This document shows, piece after piece, positions 43,372 to 53,300 of a DNA stretch of 64,000 bases (the first letter of the stretch is position 1; the number at the start of each line of letters is the position of its first letter). A program made the position numbers and the translations under genes. The notes under the pieces were generated by a model that saw only the letters and a list, made by a program, of their open reading frames with translations, ran no database searches and was not told the DNA's origin. This DNA is from an uncultured bacterium. GTDB lineage: Bacteria; Myxococcota_A; Bradymonadia; UBA7976; VGTA01. The stretch spans positions 1 through 64,000 of the forward strand of contig CALSSE010000012.1 in the NCBI GenBank assembly GCA_943788935.1. The letters run 5' to 3'.

Positions 43372-44289
43372 ATGGCCAAAGACTTATACAGTATTCTCGG
43401 CGTAAGCAAAGACGCTAGCGACAAAGAAATAAAGCGAGCTTATCGTAAGATCGCCCAACAGAATCATCCGGATGTCAACCCTGACAACCCGGCAGCTGAA
43501 GAGCGTTTCAAGGAGGCGGCAGCAGCTTTTGAAGTGATCGGGAGCGCGGATAAGAGAGCGCTTTATGATGAATTTGGTCCCGATGGACTACGAGAAGGCT
43601 TTAACGCGGATGCCGCTCGTCGCTATGGCACAGCCGCTGGTTTTGGAGCGGGTGGCCCAGGTGGGTTTGATGATATATTAAGAGACTTGTTCGGAGGAGG
43701 AGGTTCCCCTTTTGGTAGAGGCTCTCCTTTTGGGGGAGGGTTCAATCAGGCACCTCAAAGAGGGGCTCATGTTGAGGTCACCTTGAGGGTCTCTTTGGCG
43801 GAAGCGGTGAGTGGGTGTAAAAAGAGACTTATGGGGTATGGCGTAGACGTTAAGGTGCGTCCGAACATCGCTAGTGGACAAACATTACGACTCAAAGGCA
43901 AAGGGAAAGCCGGTCCAGGGGGAAAGGGAGATCTAAAAGTTCACATTATCGTAAATACTCCTGAGGGCGCTGAGTTGGAGAGCGAGGAGACGGGTCATTT
44001 GAAGCTACCGGTCCCCATCACTCTAGTTCAAGCTGTGAAGGGAGGTAAGGTCGCCATAAACTTACCTGAAGGTGGACAGATTAAGCTCAACCTCCCTTCT
44101 AATTTGGCTCTCCCTAAACGAATGAGGATCCCTTCACGAGGGATGACGACGAAGGAGGGTCGTGGGCATCTGTACGTCATGCCCTATATCATTCCTCCGA
44201 CGATACCTAATGAGGAGACGGCGAGAGAGTCATTGAGTCAATTGATCGAAGACTTAGATCTATTCTACAGCGATGACTCTACCGACTAA
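43372..44289 (+). CDS. cbpA: DnaJ-like co-chaperone, CbpA type
   Basis: This 305-residue protein has a J domain (residues 1-70, with HPD in QNHPDVNP), a Gly/Phe-rich linker (FGAGGPGGFDDILRDLFGGGG) and the two C-terminal substrate-binding beta domains, with IASGQTLRLKGKGKAGPGGKGDL. There is no zinc-finger region, so it is a class II J protein like CbpA. It would stimulate DnaK, whose gene is 30 kb away. It is divergent from the fusion lipoprotein gene and convergent with moeA. Confidence 0.9.
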   Translation: MAKDLYSILGVSKDASDKEIKRAYRKIAQQNHPDVNPDNPAAEERFKEAAAAFEVIGSADKRALYDEFGPDGLREGFNADAARRYGTAAGFGAGGPGGFDDILRDLFGGGGSPFGRGSPFGGGFNQAPQRGAHVEVTLRVSLAEAVSGCKKRLMGYGVDVKVRPNIASGQTLRLKGKGKAGPGGKGDLKVHIIVNTPEGAELESEETGHLKLPVPITLVQAVKGGKVAINLPEGGQIKLNLPSNLALPKRMRIPSRGMTTKEGRGHLYVMPYIIPPTIPNEETARESLSQLIEDLDLFYSDDSTD

Positions 44290-44308
44290 AGATCGGCTTG
44301 ACAGCTGG

Positions 44309-45613
44309 TCATTCATCGAAGAGGTGTGCATTAGGTAAGATGTGTGACCATGGGAACAGGGCGACCTCTACACGATCTCCAGCTTTGAGAGAGGCAGGTG
44401 GAGCAGAGGTGTACAGTAGTCCATCACCTTGACTAATACTGCTGATCCATGCTGATGACTGACCTCCGGTCAAACCGCATCTCCATGTCTCAATCCTCCT
44501 CGCATCTTGGGTGGCCTCTCTGTGTGGTAATAGCGACACTCTGAAGAGCTCGGCCCGATGACCTCGCTTCTCGATATCATGATCCAAGATACAGCTAATG
44601 CGTGGGAGACCCAACCGCTGGGAAGGCACACCGCTGAGATGTTGGAGTAGAGGGTGGACGAATAGTAAATAGCCGATCACACAAGAGACGGGGTTACCTG
44701 GCAAGCCGATGATGAGCACAGGGTCATCATCCCCACGATCGAGGGTGGCGACCGAGATAGGCTTACCAGGCTTCATCTTTACTCTCCAAAAAGAGCGAGT
44801 GGCGCCAAGTTGCTCAAGCGCTTGATGAATAGGATCAAAATCGCCAACGCTTACTCCGCCGGTGGTGATGAGGAGGCGAGCCCCCTGATCAATCAACAGG
44901 TTGAGCTTATTAACGACCTCAGAGACATGGTCTGAAACTCGCTCTGAGGAGAGGAGTTGTCCACCAGAGAGCTTGATCAAAGGGCTGAGAGTGGTCGCAT
45001 TACTTGCATAGATCTGTGCGTTAGAGAGCGGTATACCAGGCTCAACTAGCTCAGTGCCTGTCTCTAAGAGGGCGACGTTTGGTTTCTTAAATACTGGTAA
45101 ATGAGTCCATCCTTGGGAAGCGCAGAGACCAAGTAAGCCAGGGGTGACCGTTCGCTCAGAGCGAGAGATCAATGTCCCCGCGCGGAGCTCTTCACCGCAC
45201 ACTCGAATATGATCCCCTCGCTGGGCAGTGCTCTCTACTTTAATCATCGCTACTCGTTGATCAGCGGAGAGGGAATGAGGGACAACATTCTCTTGAATAA
45301 CAACAGCGTCGGATCCCTCGGGGAGAGGTGCTCCTGTAAAGATTCTAGCCGCCTCACCCTCCTTCAGCGATCGTTGTGGCCAGTGTCCTGCAGGGATGAT
45401 CTCTCCAAGCGAGAGAACGGCCCCTTGAGTGGCCTCTTCTGCGCGCACTGCGTATCCATCCATCGCTGACTGATCCCATAGCGGGAGTGATCGTTCAGCG
45501 ACGAGGTCTGCAGCGAGAGAGGCGCCACAGGCTTCTAGTAAAGGGAGGGATTCGACTTCACGACAGGGAGAGAGCGACAAACACTCTTGAATAGCGTCAT
45601 TTATTAAGCGCAT
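44309..45613 (-). CDS. moeA: Molybdopterin molybdotransferase MoeA
   Basis: This 434-residue enzyme inserts molybdate into adenylylated molybdopterin, the last common step of cofactor synthesis. MoeA motifs are clear: PLWDQSAMDGYAVRAEE, IFTGAPLPEGSDAVV, LLITTGGVSVGDFD and the substrate loop GLPGNPVSCVIGYLLFV. Length is normal for a MoeA of four domains. It follows an RluB-like gene after 12 bp. The moaC fusion gene at 18.5 kb is the only other cofactor gene here. Confidence 0.95.
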   Translation of the reverse strand: MRLINDAIQECLSLSPCREVESLPLLEACGASLAADLVAERSLPLWDQSAMDGYAVRAEEATQGAVLSLGEIIPAGHWPQRSLKEGEAARIFTGAPLPEGSDAVVIQENVVPHSLSADQRVAMIKVESTAQRGDHIRVCGEELRAGTLISRSERTVTPGLLGLCASQGWTHLPVFKKPNVALLETGTELVEPGIPLSNAQIYASNATTLSPLIKLSGGQLLSSERVSDHVSEVVNKLNLLIDQGARLLITTGGVSVGDFDPIHQALEQLGATRSFWRVKMKPGKPISVATLDRGDDDPVLIIGLPGNPVSCVIGYLLFVHPLLQHLSGVPSQRLGLPRISCILDHDIEKRGHRAELFRVSLLPHREATQDARRIETWRCGLTGGQSSAWISSISQGDGLLYTSAPPASLKAGDRVEVALFPWSHILPNAHLFDE

Positions 45614-45625
45614 CCTGATCCTCTC

Positions 45626-46426
45626 TTAAAACTCAAAGTCCCACTCTTGGGCCCCTCCCTCTTCTTTGAGCTTAACCCTTTTGGAGGTAGCGGCTTTAGC
45701 GACATTCTTTAGTTTACGCAGCTCATCAGCGCTGAGGTCACGCCACTTACCGGGGCGAAGCCGAGAGGTCAGTTCGAGATTGGCGAAACGGACACGGCGT
45801 AAGCGTTGAACAGAGTGACCCACTTGTTCCATCATTCGACGAATGAGTCGATTACGTCCCTCGGTGACGGTGATCTCTAACCAAGTATTTTGGGCGCTGA
45901 CATGATGACCAGGAGTGACAATGAAAACTTCGGTCACTTTGGCCGGGCCATCCTCGAGTAAAACCCCCATTTGTAAAGCCTCTAAGGTCTTTAGGGAGGG
46001 GTTACCTCCGACCTTGACTTGGTAGGTCTTCGGTGTCTCACCAGAGGGATGAATTAAGGCGTTGGTGAGCTCTCCATCATTAGTGAGGAGCATCAAGCCT
46101 TCGGTGTCAAAATCGAGTCGGCCCACTGGGACGACGCGCTCGGTGACTCCTTGCAGATGATCTAAGATGGTAGGTCGATCTCGATCATCAGATAAGGTAG
46201 ATATGCAGTGGAGTGGTTTGTGGAGCATAATGTAACGCCTTGGCGCCTTCATCAACTTCTTACCATTGACCTCGATTCGGTCACGAGTGGGGTCGGCTTT
46301 CGCTCCGAGCTGATTGACGAGCTCTCCATTAACTTTCACTACCCCTTGGAGGATTAGCTTCTCTGCTTGTCGTCTCGAACATAGTCCCGCTTGAGCGATC
46401 ACCTTCTGTAGTCTCTCTTTAGCCAT
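45626..46426 (-). CDS. rluB: 23S rRNA pseudouridine synthase, RluB/RsuA family
   Basis: This 266-residue protein has an N-terminal S4 RNA-binding domain (RLQKVIAQAGLCSRRQAEKLI) and a catalytic domain with GRLDFDTEGLMLLTNDGEL, whose first Asp is the nucleophile, plus RNRLIRRMMEQVGHSVQRLRR. The size and motifs fit RluB, which modifies U2605 of 23S rRNA; RsuA or RluE are less likely. It sits 12 bp before moeA on the same strand. Confidence 0.92.
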   Translation of the reverse strand: MAKERLQKVIAQAGLCSRRQAEKLILQGVVKVNGELVNQLGAKADPTRDRIEVNGKKLMKAPRRYIMLHKPLHCISTLSDDRDRPTILDHLQGVTERVVPVGRLDFDTEGLMLLTNDGELTNALIHPSGETPKTYQVKVGGNPSLKTLEALQMGVLLEDGPAKVTEVFIVTPGHHVSAQNTWLEITVTEGRNRLIRRMMEQVGHSVQRLRRVRFANLELTSRLRPGKWRDLSADELRKLKNVAKAATSKRVKLKEEGGAQEWDFEF

Positions 46427-46484
46427 CTTCTTGGCTCCTTTCTGAGCGCCTCTCGGCGGTCAAAGGGCTGATCGCATACCCCGC

Positions 46485-47354
46485 CTAGAAGGTCAACCTC
46501 TTTCTCTGGCCCTCAGTGTAGTCGGGGATGAGGTCACAGAGATAATGACTCGACTTAAACAAGTACTCTGCAGCGGGTAAGTATCCAAGATGAGTAAGTT
46601 TTTGCTCGCTCATATCCTGGGCCATTGTATGGAGATTTTTAGTATGAGTCGGTGGGCCGACGAGTCCGAGCGCTCGTCGCTCATCTCTGGTCTGTAAGAG
46701 CTTTGATATGAGCGATAGCCCCCCTAAGAAGCCCACCTGAGGACGAGGTCCTTGACCTAAGGGGAAGATGAACTTGAGGATGATATCGGCGCTGCTGTAA
46801 ATGATCTCAGGAGGGAGGGGAGTTTTATCGAGAGTAGCACAAGAGAGCTCACTCTCAGAGATCGCAGGTGCCCAAGCCACAACTTTGGGGAGCGGTGAGA
46901 AACCTTCGAGGCTTAGTCGCTCAATCGCTTTCAGCGCCATGCGGCCTCCGAGAGAGTGTCCTAAGAGGTAAATAGGGGTCGAGGTGGATGATGACTTGAT
47001 GAGTTCGCATAAGCGAGATACGGCAGTGTCTCCCTCTTCACGCGCAGAGCGCCAAGCGGTATGTAGCTCTTGAGCGACGCCAAATAAGTTAGATCTGATC
47101 TCACCCAAACCACCACTGATCAGCGGGAGTAGGTGATCGGAGACTAGATGGATGACCGACTGGCTCCCCCACTCAAAACACTCGATATTGACGTCTTCTG
47201 AGCAGACGCTACGAACCGCATTCACCCAAGCTCTTCGGTCGAGTAATGCGGTCGGGTCTAACGCGTTTAGAGCGGCGCTTTGATTATGCTTTGCCAAATC
47301 ATGAGGCTCGGTTAGAAAGCCGGGGATTAAGATGAGGCTGAGCGGTGGGTTCAT
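46485..47354 (-). CDS. Alpha/beta hydrolase, TMCO4/DUF726-like
   Basis: The frame opens at 47441, inside the preceding gene; ATG 47354 starts right before the first beta strand (LSLILIPGFLTEP), so I use it. This 289-residue protein has the nucleophile elbow GHSLGGRMALKAI with Ser as nucleophile. A late acidic residue and His (for example in KNLHTM) could complete the triad. The elbow and layout recall the TMCO4/DUF726 group; substrate is unknown. It sits 29 bp downstream of the 2549-residue surface protein gene and upstream of the RluB gene. Confidence 0.72.
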   Translation of the reverse strand: MNPPLSLILIPGFLTEPHDLAKHNQSAALNALDPTALLDRRAWVNAVRSVCSEDVNIECFEWGSQSVIHLVSDHLLPLISGGLGEIRSNLFGVAQELHTAWRSAREEGDTAVSRLCELIKSSSTSTPIYLLGHSLGGRMALKAIERLSLEGFSPLPKVVAWAPAISESELSCATLDKTPLPPEIIYSSADIILKFIFPLGQGPRPQVGFLGGLSLISKLLQTRDERRALGLVGPPTHTKNLHTMAQDMSEQKLTHLGYLPAAEYLFKSSHYLCDLIPDYTEGQRKRLTF

Positions 47355-47383
47355 CAAATGATCTACTGAGAGTCGTCGGTTGT

Positions 47384-50300
47384 TTAAGCGAGCTGCCGAC
47401 GACGAACCATAAAGAGAGCGAACAGGACGAAGAGGACCCAAGGGCTCTTGCTACGACCTTGACTGTCGCAACCATCATCAGGCTCTGGCTGAGTCTCAGT
47501 TAGAGGCTCAATGCAGATCGACTCTAGGCAAGAGAGGTTCTCGGGACAGCCGGTATTTTCAAGAGTCGCGTCACAAGAGATAATATTGAGGTCACTATTA
47601 GCAGGAGTCTCGCCTGGATCGAGTCGACCGTTTTGATTGGCATCCTCAACGCCGTCTTCAATACCATCTCCATCAGAGTCTACACTCAAAGGGTTGGTGG
47701 TGGTGACAGGGTCTTCATCACCCACAAAGTCTGATGCTTCTGTATCGGAAAGGGTAGCGGTCTCCATACCGACCTCAACACCATCCCGTATGCCATCGCC
47801 ATCGCTGTCTGAGTCAAGAGCGTTGGGGAGGCCATCACCATCAGTGTCAGAGCCCCATGCTTCTTCAGAGCCATCGGCGATTCCGTCATCATCGCTGTCG
47901 GCATCCTCATGATCGAGGCCAATATTGACCTCTTGAGCGTTGGTGAGGCCATCATTGTCATCATCTACATCAGCGTCGTCGGGGTCTTCAGGGTTGAGTC
48001 CAGTGTTGACCTCGATCACATCGTCGATCCCATCATCGTCGTAGTCACGAGGGATGATCAGGTCGGCTGTTCCTTGAAGAACGTCTTCATCTTCAGTAGT
48101 GATCGTCGCTACGATACCAGCAAAGTAACGCCCTGGGTTCATTCCTACAGAGAGACGAGCGCTACCGTCCGCCTCGGGGATAATGGCGCCAATACTGTCA
48201 TCACTTAGGCTCCATACGACGCTTTGATCTTCGATCTCAACGCCTTCAGTGTCGTAGACGACAGCGCTGAATCGTTGGATACTATCAACGGTCGCGGTGA
48301 GGCTCTGGGGAGCGATCTCGATACGAGCAGGGGCGCTGTTCTTAATGATGACATCAGAAGAGGCGAAGACGCCCTCACTGACTCGAGCGATGATTGCATC
48401 GGGATAAATACCGATACGGTCGGTCGCTGTAAATACGCCTGATTCAGTCACAAAACCAGCAACAGGCAAGGCATCAAAGGTCGCCTCGACGTTATTGATC
48501 ACGTTATTGTACTGGTCACTGACCGTGGCGTTGAAGCTGATGATCTGGTTAGGGATCAACTCTGGGCTATCTGGAGTAATACTGACCTGGTTTGGCGCAT
48601 CAGGCACGAGATAGAGATCTGCGAAGGTGCTCTTATCACCTAAGCTAACCTTCACTTCACCAAGATAAGTATTGACGCTGGTGTCAGCGCGGAAAGTCCC
48701 TTGGTCATCTATGATACCTGCAGGTCCTTCTTGGGTTGGTGTTGCGCTATCTCCATGGAGCCCATCAGCATCTCTGACCTGCCAGAGAGGGCTTTCAGGG
48801 TTCCACACGTTTCCGTATTCATCGATCGCTTCAACATCAAAGATCTGTCGTTGGCCAACGACTACAGAGACCTCATCGGGGACCACTCTTAACTCAATAG
48901 CGGGCCCTGGAGTAATAATGATCTCTGCGTCAGCGCTATAGTCTTCGACTTCCCCTCTCACTATGACGGTCTCAGTGATAGTACCTGCTCGGAAATGTCC
49001 CTCGGGGTTAATAGAACCTTGGCCGCTGACAATACTGTATCTTGGCACACTCGATGTAGCATAACCACAAGCATCTTGACCGATCGCTTCGATGAAGAAG
49101 TCTCCATCGACCGGGACCTCAGCACGATTAATGGAGAGCTGAACCGCGGTCACGTCTCCAGGACGGACATCCACATCAGCGGTACCTGTGAGAGCGAGAC
49201 CGGTTCCAGCAGCGGTGCTGACGATGATTTCATCAGCATAGAGCTCTGGAGTGACAGAGCAGTCGATCTCAATAATACCGTTTGATGTTACCTCAAACCT
49301 AGAGAGAGCGGCTCGAGACCAGCGAAGTTCTACATCGAGGTCACTGATATTACCATAGCTATCTGTGAAGTAGGCTTGGAGCTGCTGACTAGACCCTGGT
49401 GTGGCGATAATCGTCGAAGGCTCAATGTGGATATCCACAGGAGCGCCTGGGTTAATTTGAACATTGATCTGACGATCTACGCCTAGATGACGGACGCGGA
49501 GTGCGTTGGGGTATAGACCTGCGTTCGTTCCTGCGGTGAACATACCTGCGTTATTGACGCCGAATCCTTCAACGCTTGTGGACCAAATGAGCTGAACATC
49601 AACAAAATTTTCAAAAGCATCTAGCGCTCTTGCGTTAAGCTCAACGATTTGTCCCGGACTCACTGTGAGCGTCTCAAATATCTCTATTTGCTCATTTTGC
49701 TCGCTGCGAGTGACCGCGATTTGGGTAATCGAACCGGGAGCTACCATCACCTCAACAGTAGCGCTTAAGCCATTGGCATTGACTTGAATTGAGCCTTCAC
49801 CAGAGGTTTGTAAAGCCCGGACCAAACCTGAAGGGCTGACAGTGAAGTGACCATCGCCTGAAGCTAAAGCATAGACGACGTTGCTTGGAGTGATGAGGTT
49901 ATCATTCGTATCAAAGACAGAGAGGTTGAGTTGAGTCTCTTCAAGGGGGACGAGTGACAATGTGCTCGGGGTGAGAACGAGTCGCTCGGCAGCGCTTGGG
50001 AGCACATTGACTGTGACCCTCTGTTCGACTCCTCCTCCGGAAGCGACAACGCTATCGGCGAAAGAGCCTGCTTGACTAAACGCGGTGAACAAGCCGAGGT
50101 TATTGATTTGGCCACCACCAGCCTCAACTGACCAAGTGATCGGTGTCCCCTCAACTGAGTTGCCGAAGGCGTCTACAGGATTGGCGGTCACTTGGATCGA
50201 AGCGTTAGCGCTCACCGCGATGGGGGTCGGCTGTATATTAAGTTGAGCGACAGGGCCAGGGGTGATCTCTACATCGACGATAAGCTCAGCTGATCCCACT

Positions 50301-53300
50301 CTAGCAATTAGACCTTCAATATATTCACCAACAACAGTACCGGCGACAAAATCGCCATCACTATTGATTGATCCTGCGTTAGGGTTCGTTGTCCAATTAA
50401 CGTCAGGAGTAAAGGGGTTACCGAACTCATCAAAGGCGGTAACATCAACTTCTGTGGTGCTTCCAGCGGCGACAATGAAAGGATCTGGGGTCACTTCTAA
50501 GAGCGCTGCTGCGGCGGGGGTTACGATGAGGTCAGCGGTAGCTTGTACACTTCCTAGTTCAGCGATGATCGCTCCAAAGTAGGTGCGAGCCTCTTGGCTG
50601 GCGGTGAGCAAGCCTGTCGGAGTGACCGAGCCACCCTCAACGCCACGCCATGTAGGCTCTTGATCGATGAGGTTTTGGCAACCATCATAAAGCTGAGCGT
50701 TAAGCTGTCGCTGAGCGCCAGCTTGAACGCTGACCGGTGAAGGATTGATCTCGATACGGTCTAGAACGCCGTCGGTGACCTCTATATCAATTTGAGAGAT
50801 CTGATTTCCTGCTTGAGCGAAGACTGCGTCGGGGAATAACCCTCTAATGCAACCTGCGGTTAAAAGACCTGAGGTAGGATCAATATTTCCGTTTGATGTA
50901 CTCCAACGAATCGCGTCAGGGCGAGAGTTGCCGCAAGCATCAGAAGCGTTAGCTTGTAGTTGTTGCTCGCTACCCGCAGGTAGGCTTACGCTGGATTGAG
51001 GTGCAGTGAGGGTTGTCACTTCACCGGGGAGTACGTTGACGACAGAAATCGCTGTGAAGCTGCGATTAAACTCATCAGTGTAGTTAGCGCGTATACCACC
51101 AGCAACAACGTCGATATCAGAGCAACCAATGGTCAGTCGTTGACCATTTTCAGGGAGGCCTACACCAGAGACACTACCGTTAGTGATGGGAGTATTCCAC
51201 AGTGGCTCAACAACCTTGAGTCGACCGCATTCATCGATGCCGACAGCCTCAAAGACTTGAGAAGTCCCCATTCGCACTTGAGCGCTACTTGGTTGGAGGG
51301 ATAACTCGCTAAGTGGCGCGCCGATAACAGAGACGTTAGCTGCGGTCTGTAGATTCTCTGCGCTGACTACGATGCTCCCATTAAAGTCACCGAGATTGCA
51401 GCCAGCGGTGAAGATACCTGCTTGATCGACTGCTCCTGCGTTACCGTCAGTGGTGAACGTTGGGTTGTTCGCAGGTCTAGTAAATCCACAAGCGTCGGTG
51501 ACAGTGACGCTGAAATTATCTGACGTTGTCGCTGGGATCACTAAAGAGGCTGGTGAGATGGTCAATTCGGTGACGATCGCTCCTCCTTGATCGACGATGA
51601 GATCTGCGCTTCGGTTGACTCCTTCATAAGTGGCAGTGATTGCATTACTATATGTACCAGGCGCACAACCAGCCGTGACTCGACCAGTAGTCGGGTTAAT
51701 CGTTGATCCTCCTGCTCCCGCGATACTCCAGGAAACATCTGCGTCAGTGATGACATTATTGAAGGCATCTTTGATGGTCGCGCTGTAGAGAACAGTTCTC
51801 GTTGTTGAGACCGATTGAGTAGAGCGAGCGATCACGATTTCAGAGGGAGTATTCGGAGTGATCTTGATATCGGTGAGGCCGGTGACCTGACCAGAGGTTA
51901 TTCGCAAAGATCCCGCATAATCACCGGCGACTGAAGCGGCGGTAAATAGACCACTTGCGGTCACTGAGCCTCCGCCATTCTCTATCGCGTAGGTAAAGGG
52001 TCCATCGTGTTTGAAAACAAAACCAAAAATGTCACGCGCGCCAGCTCTGACTTGAGCGTTCTCTTCTGCGGCGACAGTGAGTGGACTGTCGAGTGATCCC
52101 ATCTCTGCAACTTGGCAATAGTTCTCACGAACAGGACAGGTCCAATCATTGAGATAACACTCAGGGACATCATTACAACCGCCAGGCTGACCATTCGCTT
52201 GATCAGGTTGGATACAACCGCAGTCGAGGTCTACGTCAAGACTAGTGGTGAGGTTACCAAATTGTGCTTGAAGGGCGTCTGCATAAAATCCAGGGGTAGC
52301 AGAGGGACGGAACTGGTCGGTGACCTCATTGAAGATACCGGCCTCTTCGCTAATCATCCAAACAGCGGGCGCTACAGGGAACACATTACTGTCGCGTCTC
52401 CCCCACAGAGTGAGCTCGACTTCGGTACCAGTAGCGAAACTAGTCTCGGTAGCGAGTACACCGTCAGCATACATGAAGATCTCTTCTGGACCAAACTCAT
52501 AAGCGCCAATATCACAGCCTGAATCACCGTCGAAATCACCATCGAAGGGACGAGGGATACCATCGATGTCCACTCGGAGCCCACCCGCGCTCTGTGGAGC
52601 GGTAGGGGCGAGTTCACAGCGACCGATGTCGATGAGAGGTGAACCGCTATCAAGACGGAAAATCGGGTTCTGAGCGGGATAGTCAGCAACGAAGCCAGGG
52701 CTCGCGCTGCGCGAATTCGCATCGGGCGATAAGCCACTGTAGAGAGTATCATAATCGAATACATTATTATGACTTGGAACGGTTGGGGCAGCGCCTACCC
52801 GTTTTATACCAACACCATCACCTCTGACGACGTTGTTATTACTGAGGCGAGTCGTACTCGCATTGACGGTTCCCTCAAGTGAGAGCCCATTCATGTTAGC
52901 GACGAGCGTATTATTATTGATTGTGTTATCCAAACCGGAGGGGGTCTCGCTATCAGGGAGAGACCATATGCCATACATAGACATTTGAGTGATCAAGTTA
53001 TTAGAGATATTAGCGCTCCCACGAGTCGTAACGCCGTACGATCCTCCATCGATCATGTTGCCGTAAATCGTAGCATGCTCAGACTCAATTTGGAGCCCAC
53101 CACCGGCGCTGATGCCATTCACCTGAATGACCTGTTGGATATAATTCTGAGTGAACTCAACCTCATCTCTACTGGCAATACTGACCGCGCCTTGGAAACT
53201 GTTGTTATAGATCATGGCTTGACGATAGAGCGAGACGCTAGTCTTAGCGCTCACTGATGACTCGGTGAGCGTAAGAGAACCTGTTCGAGCGGTCAGAGAC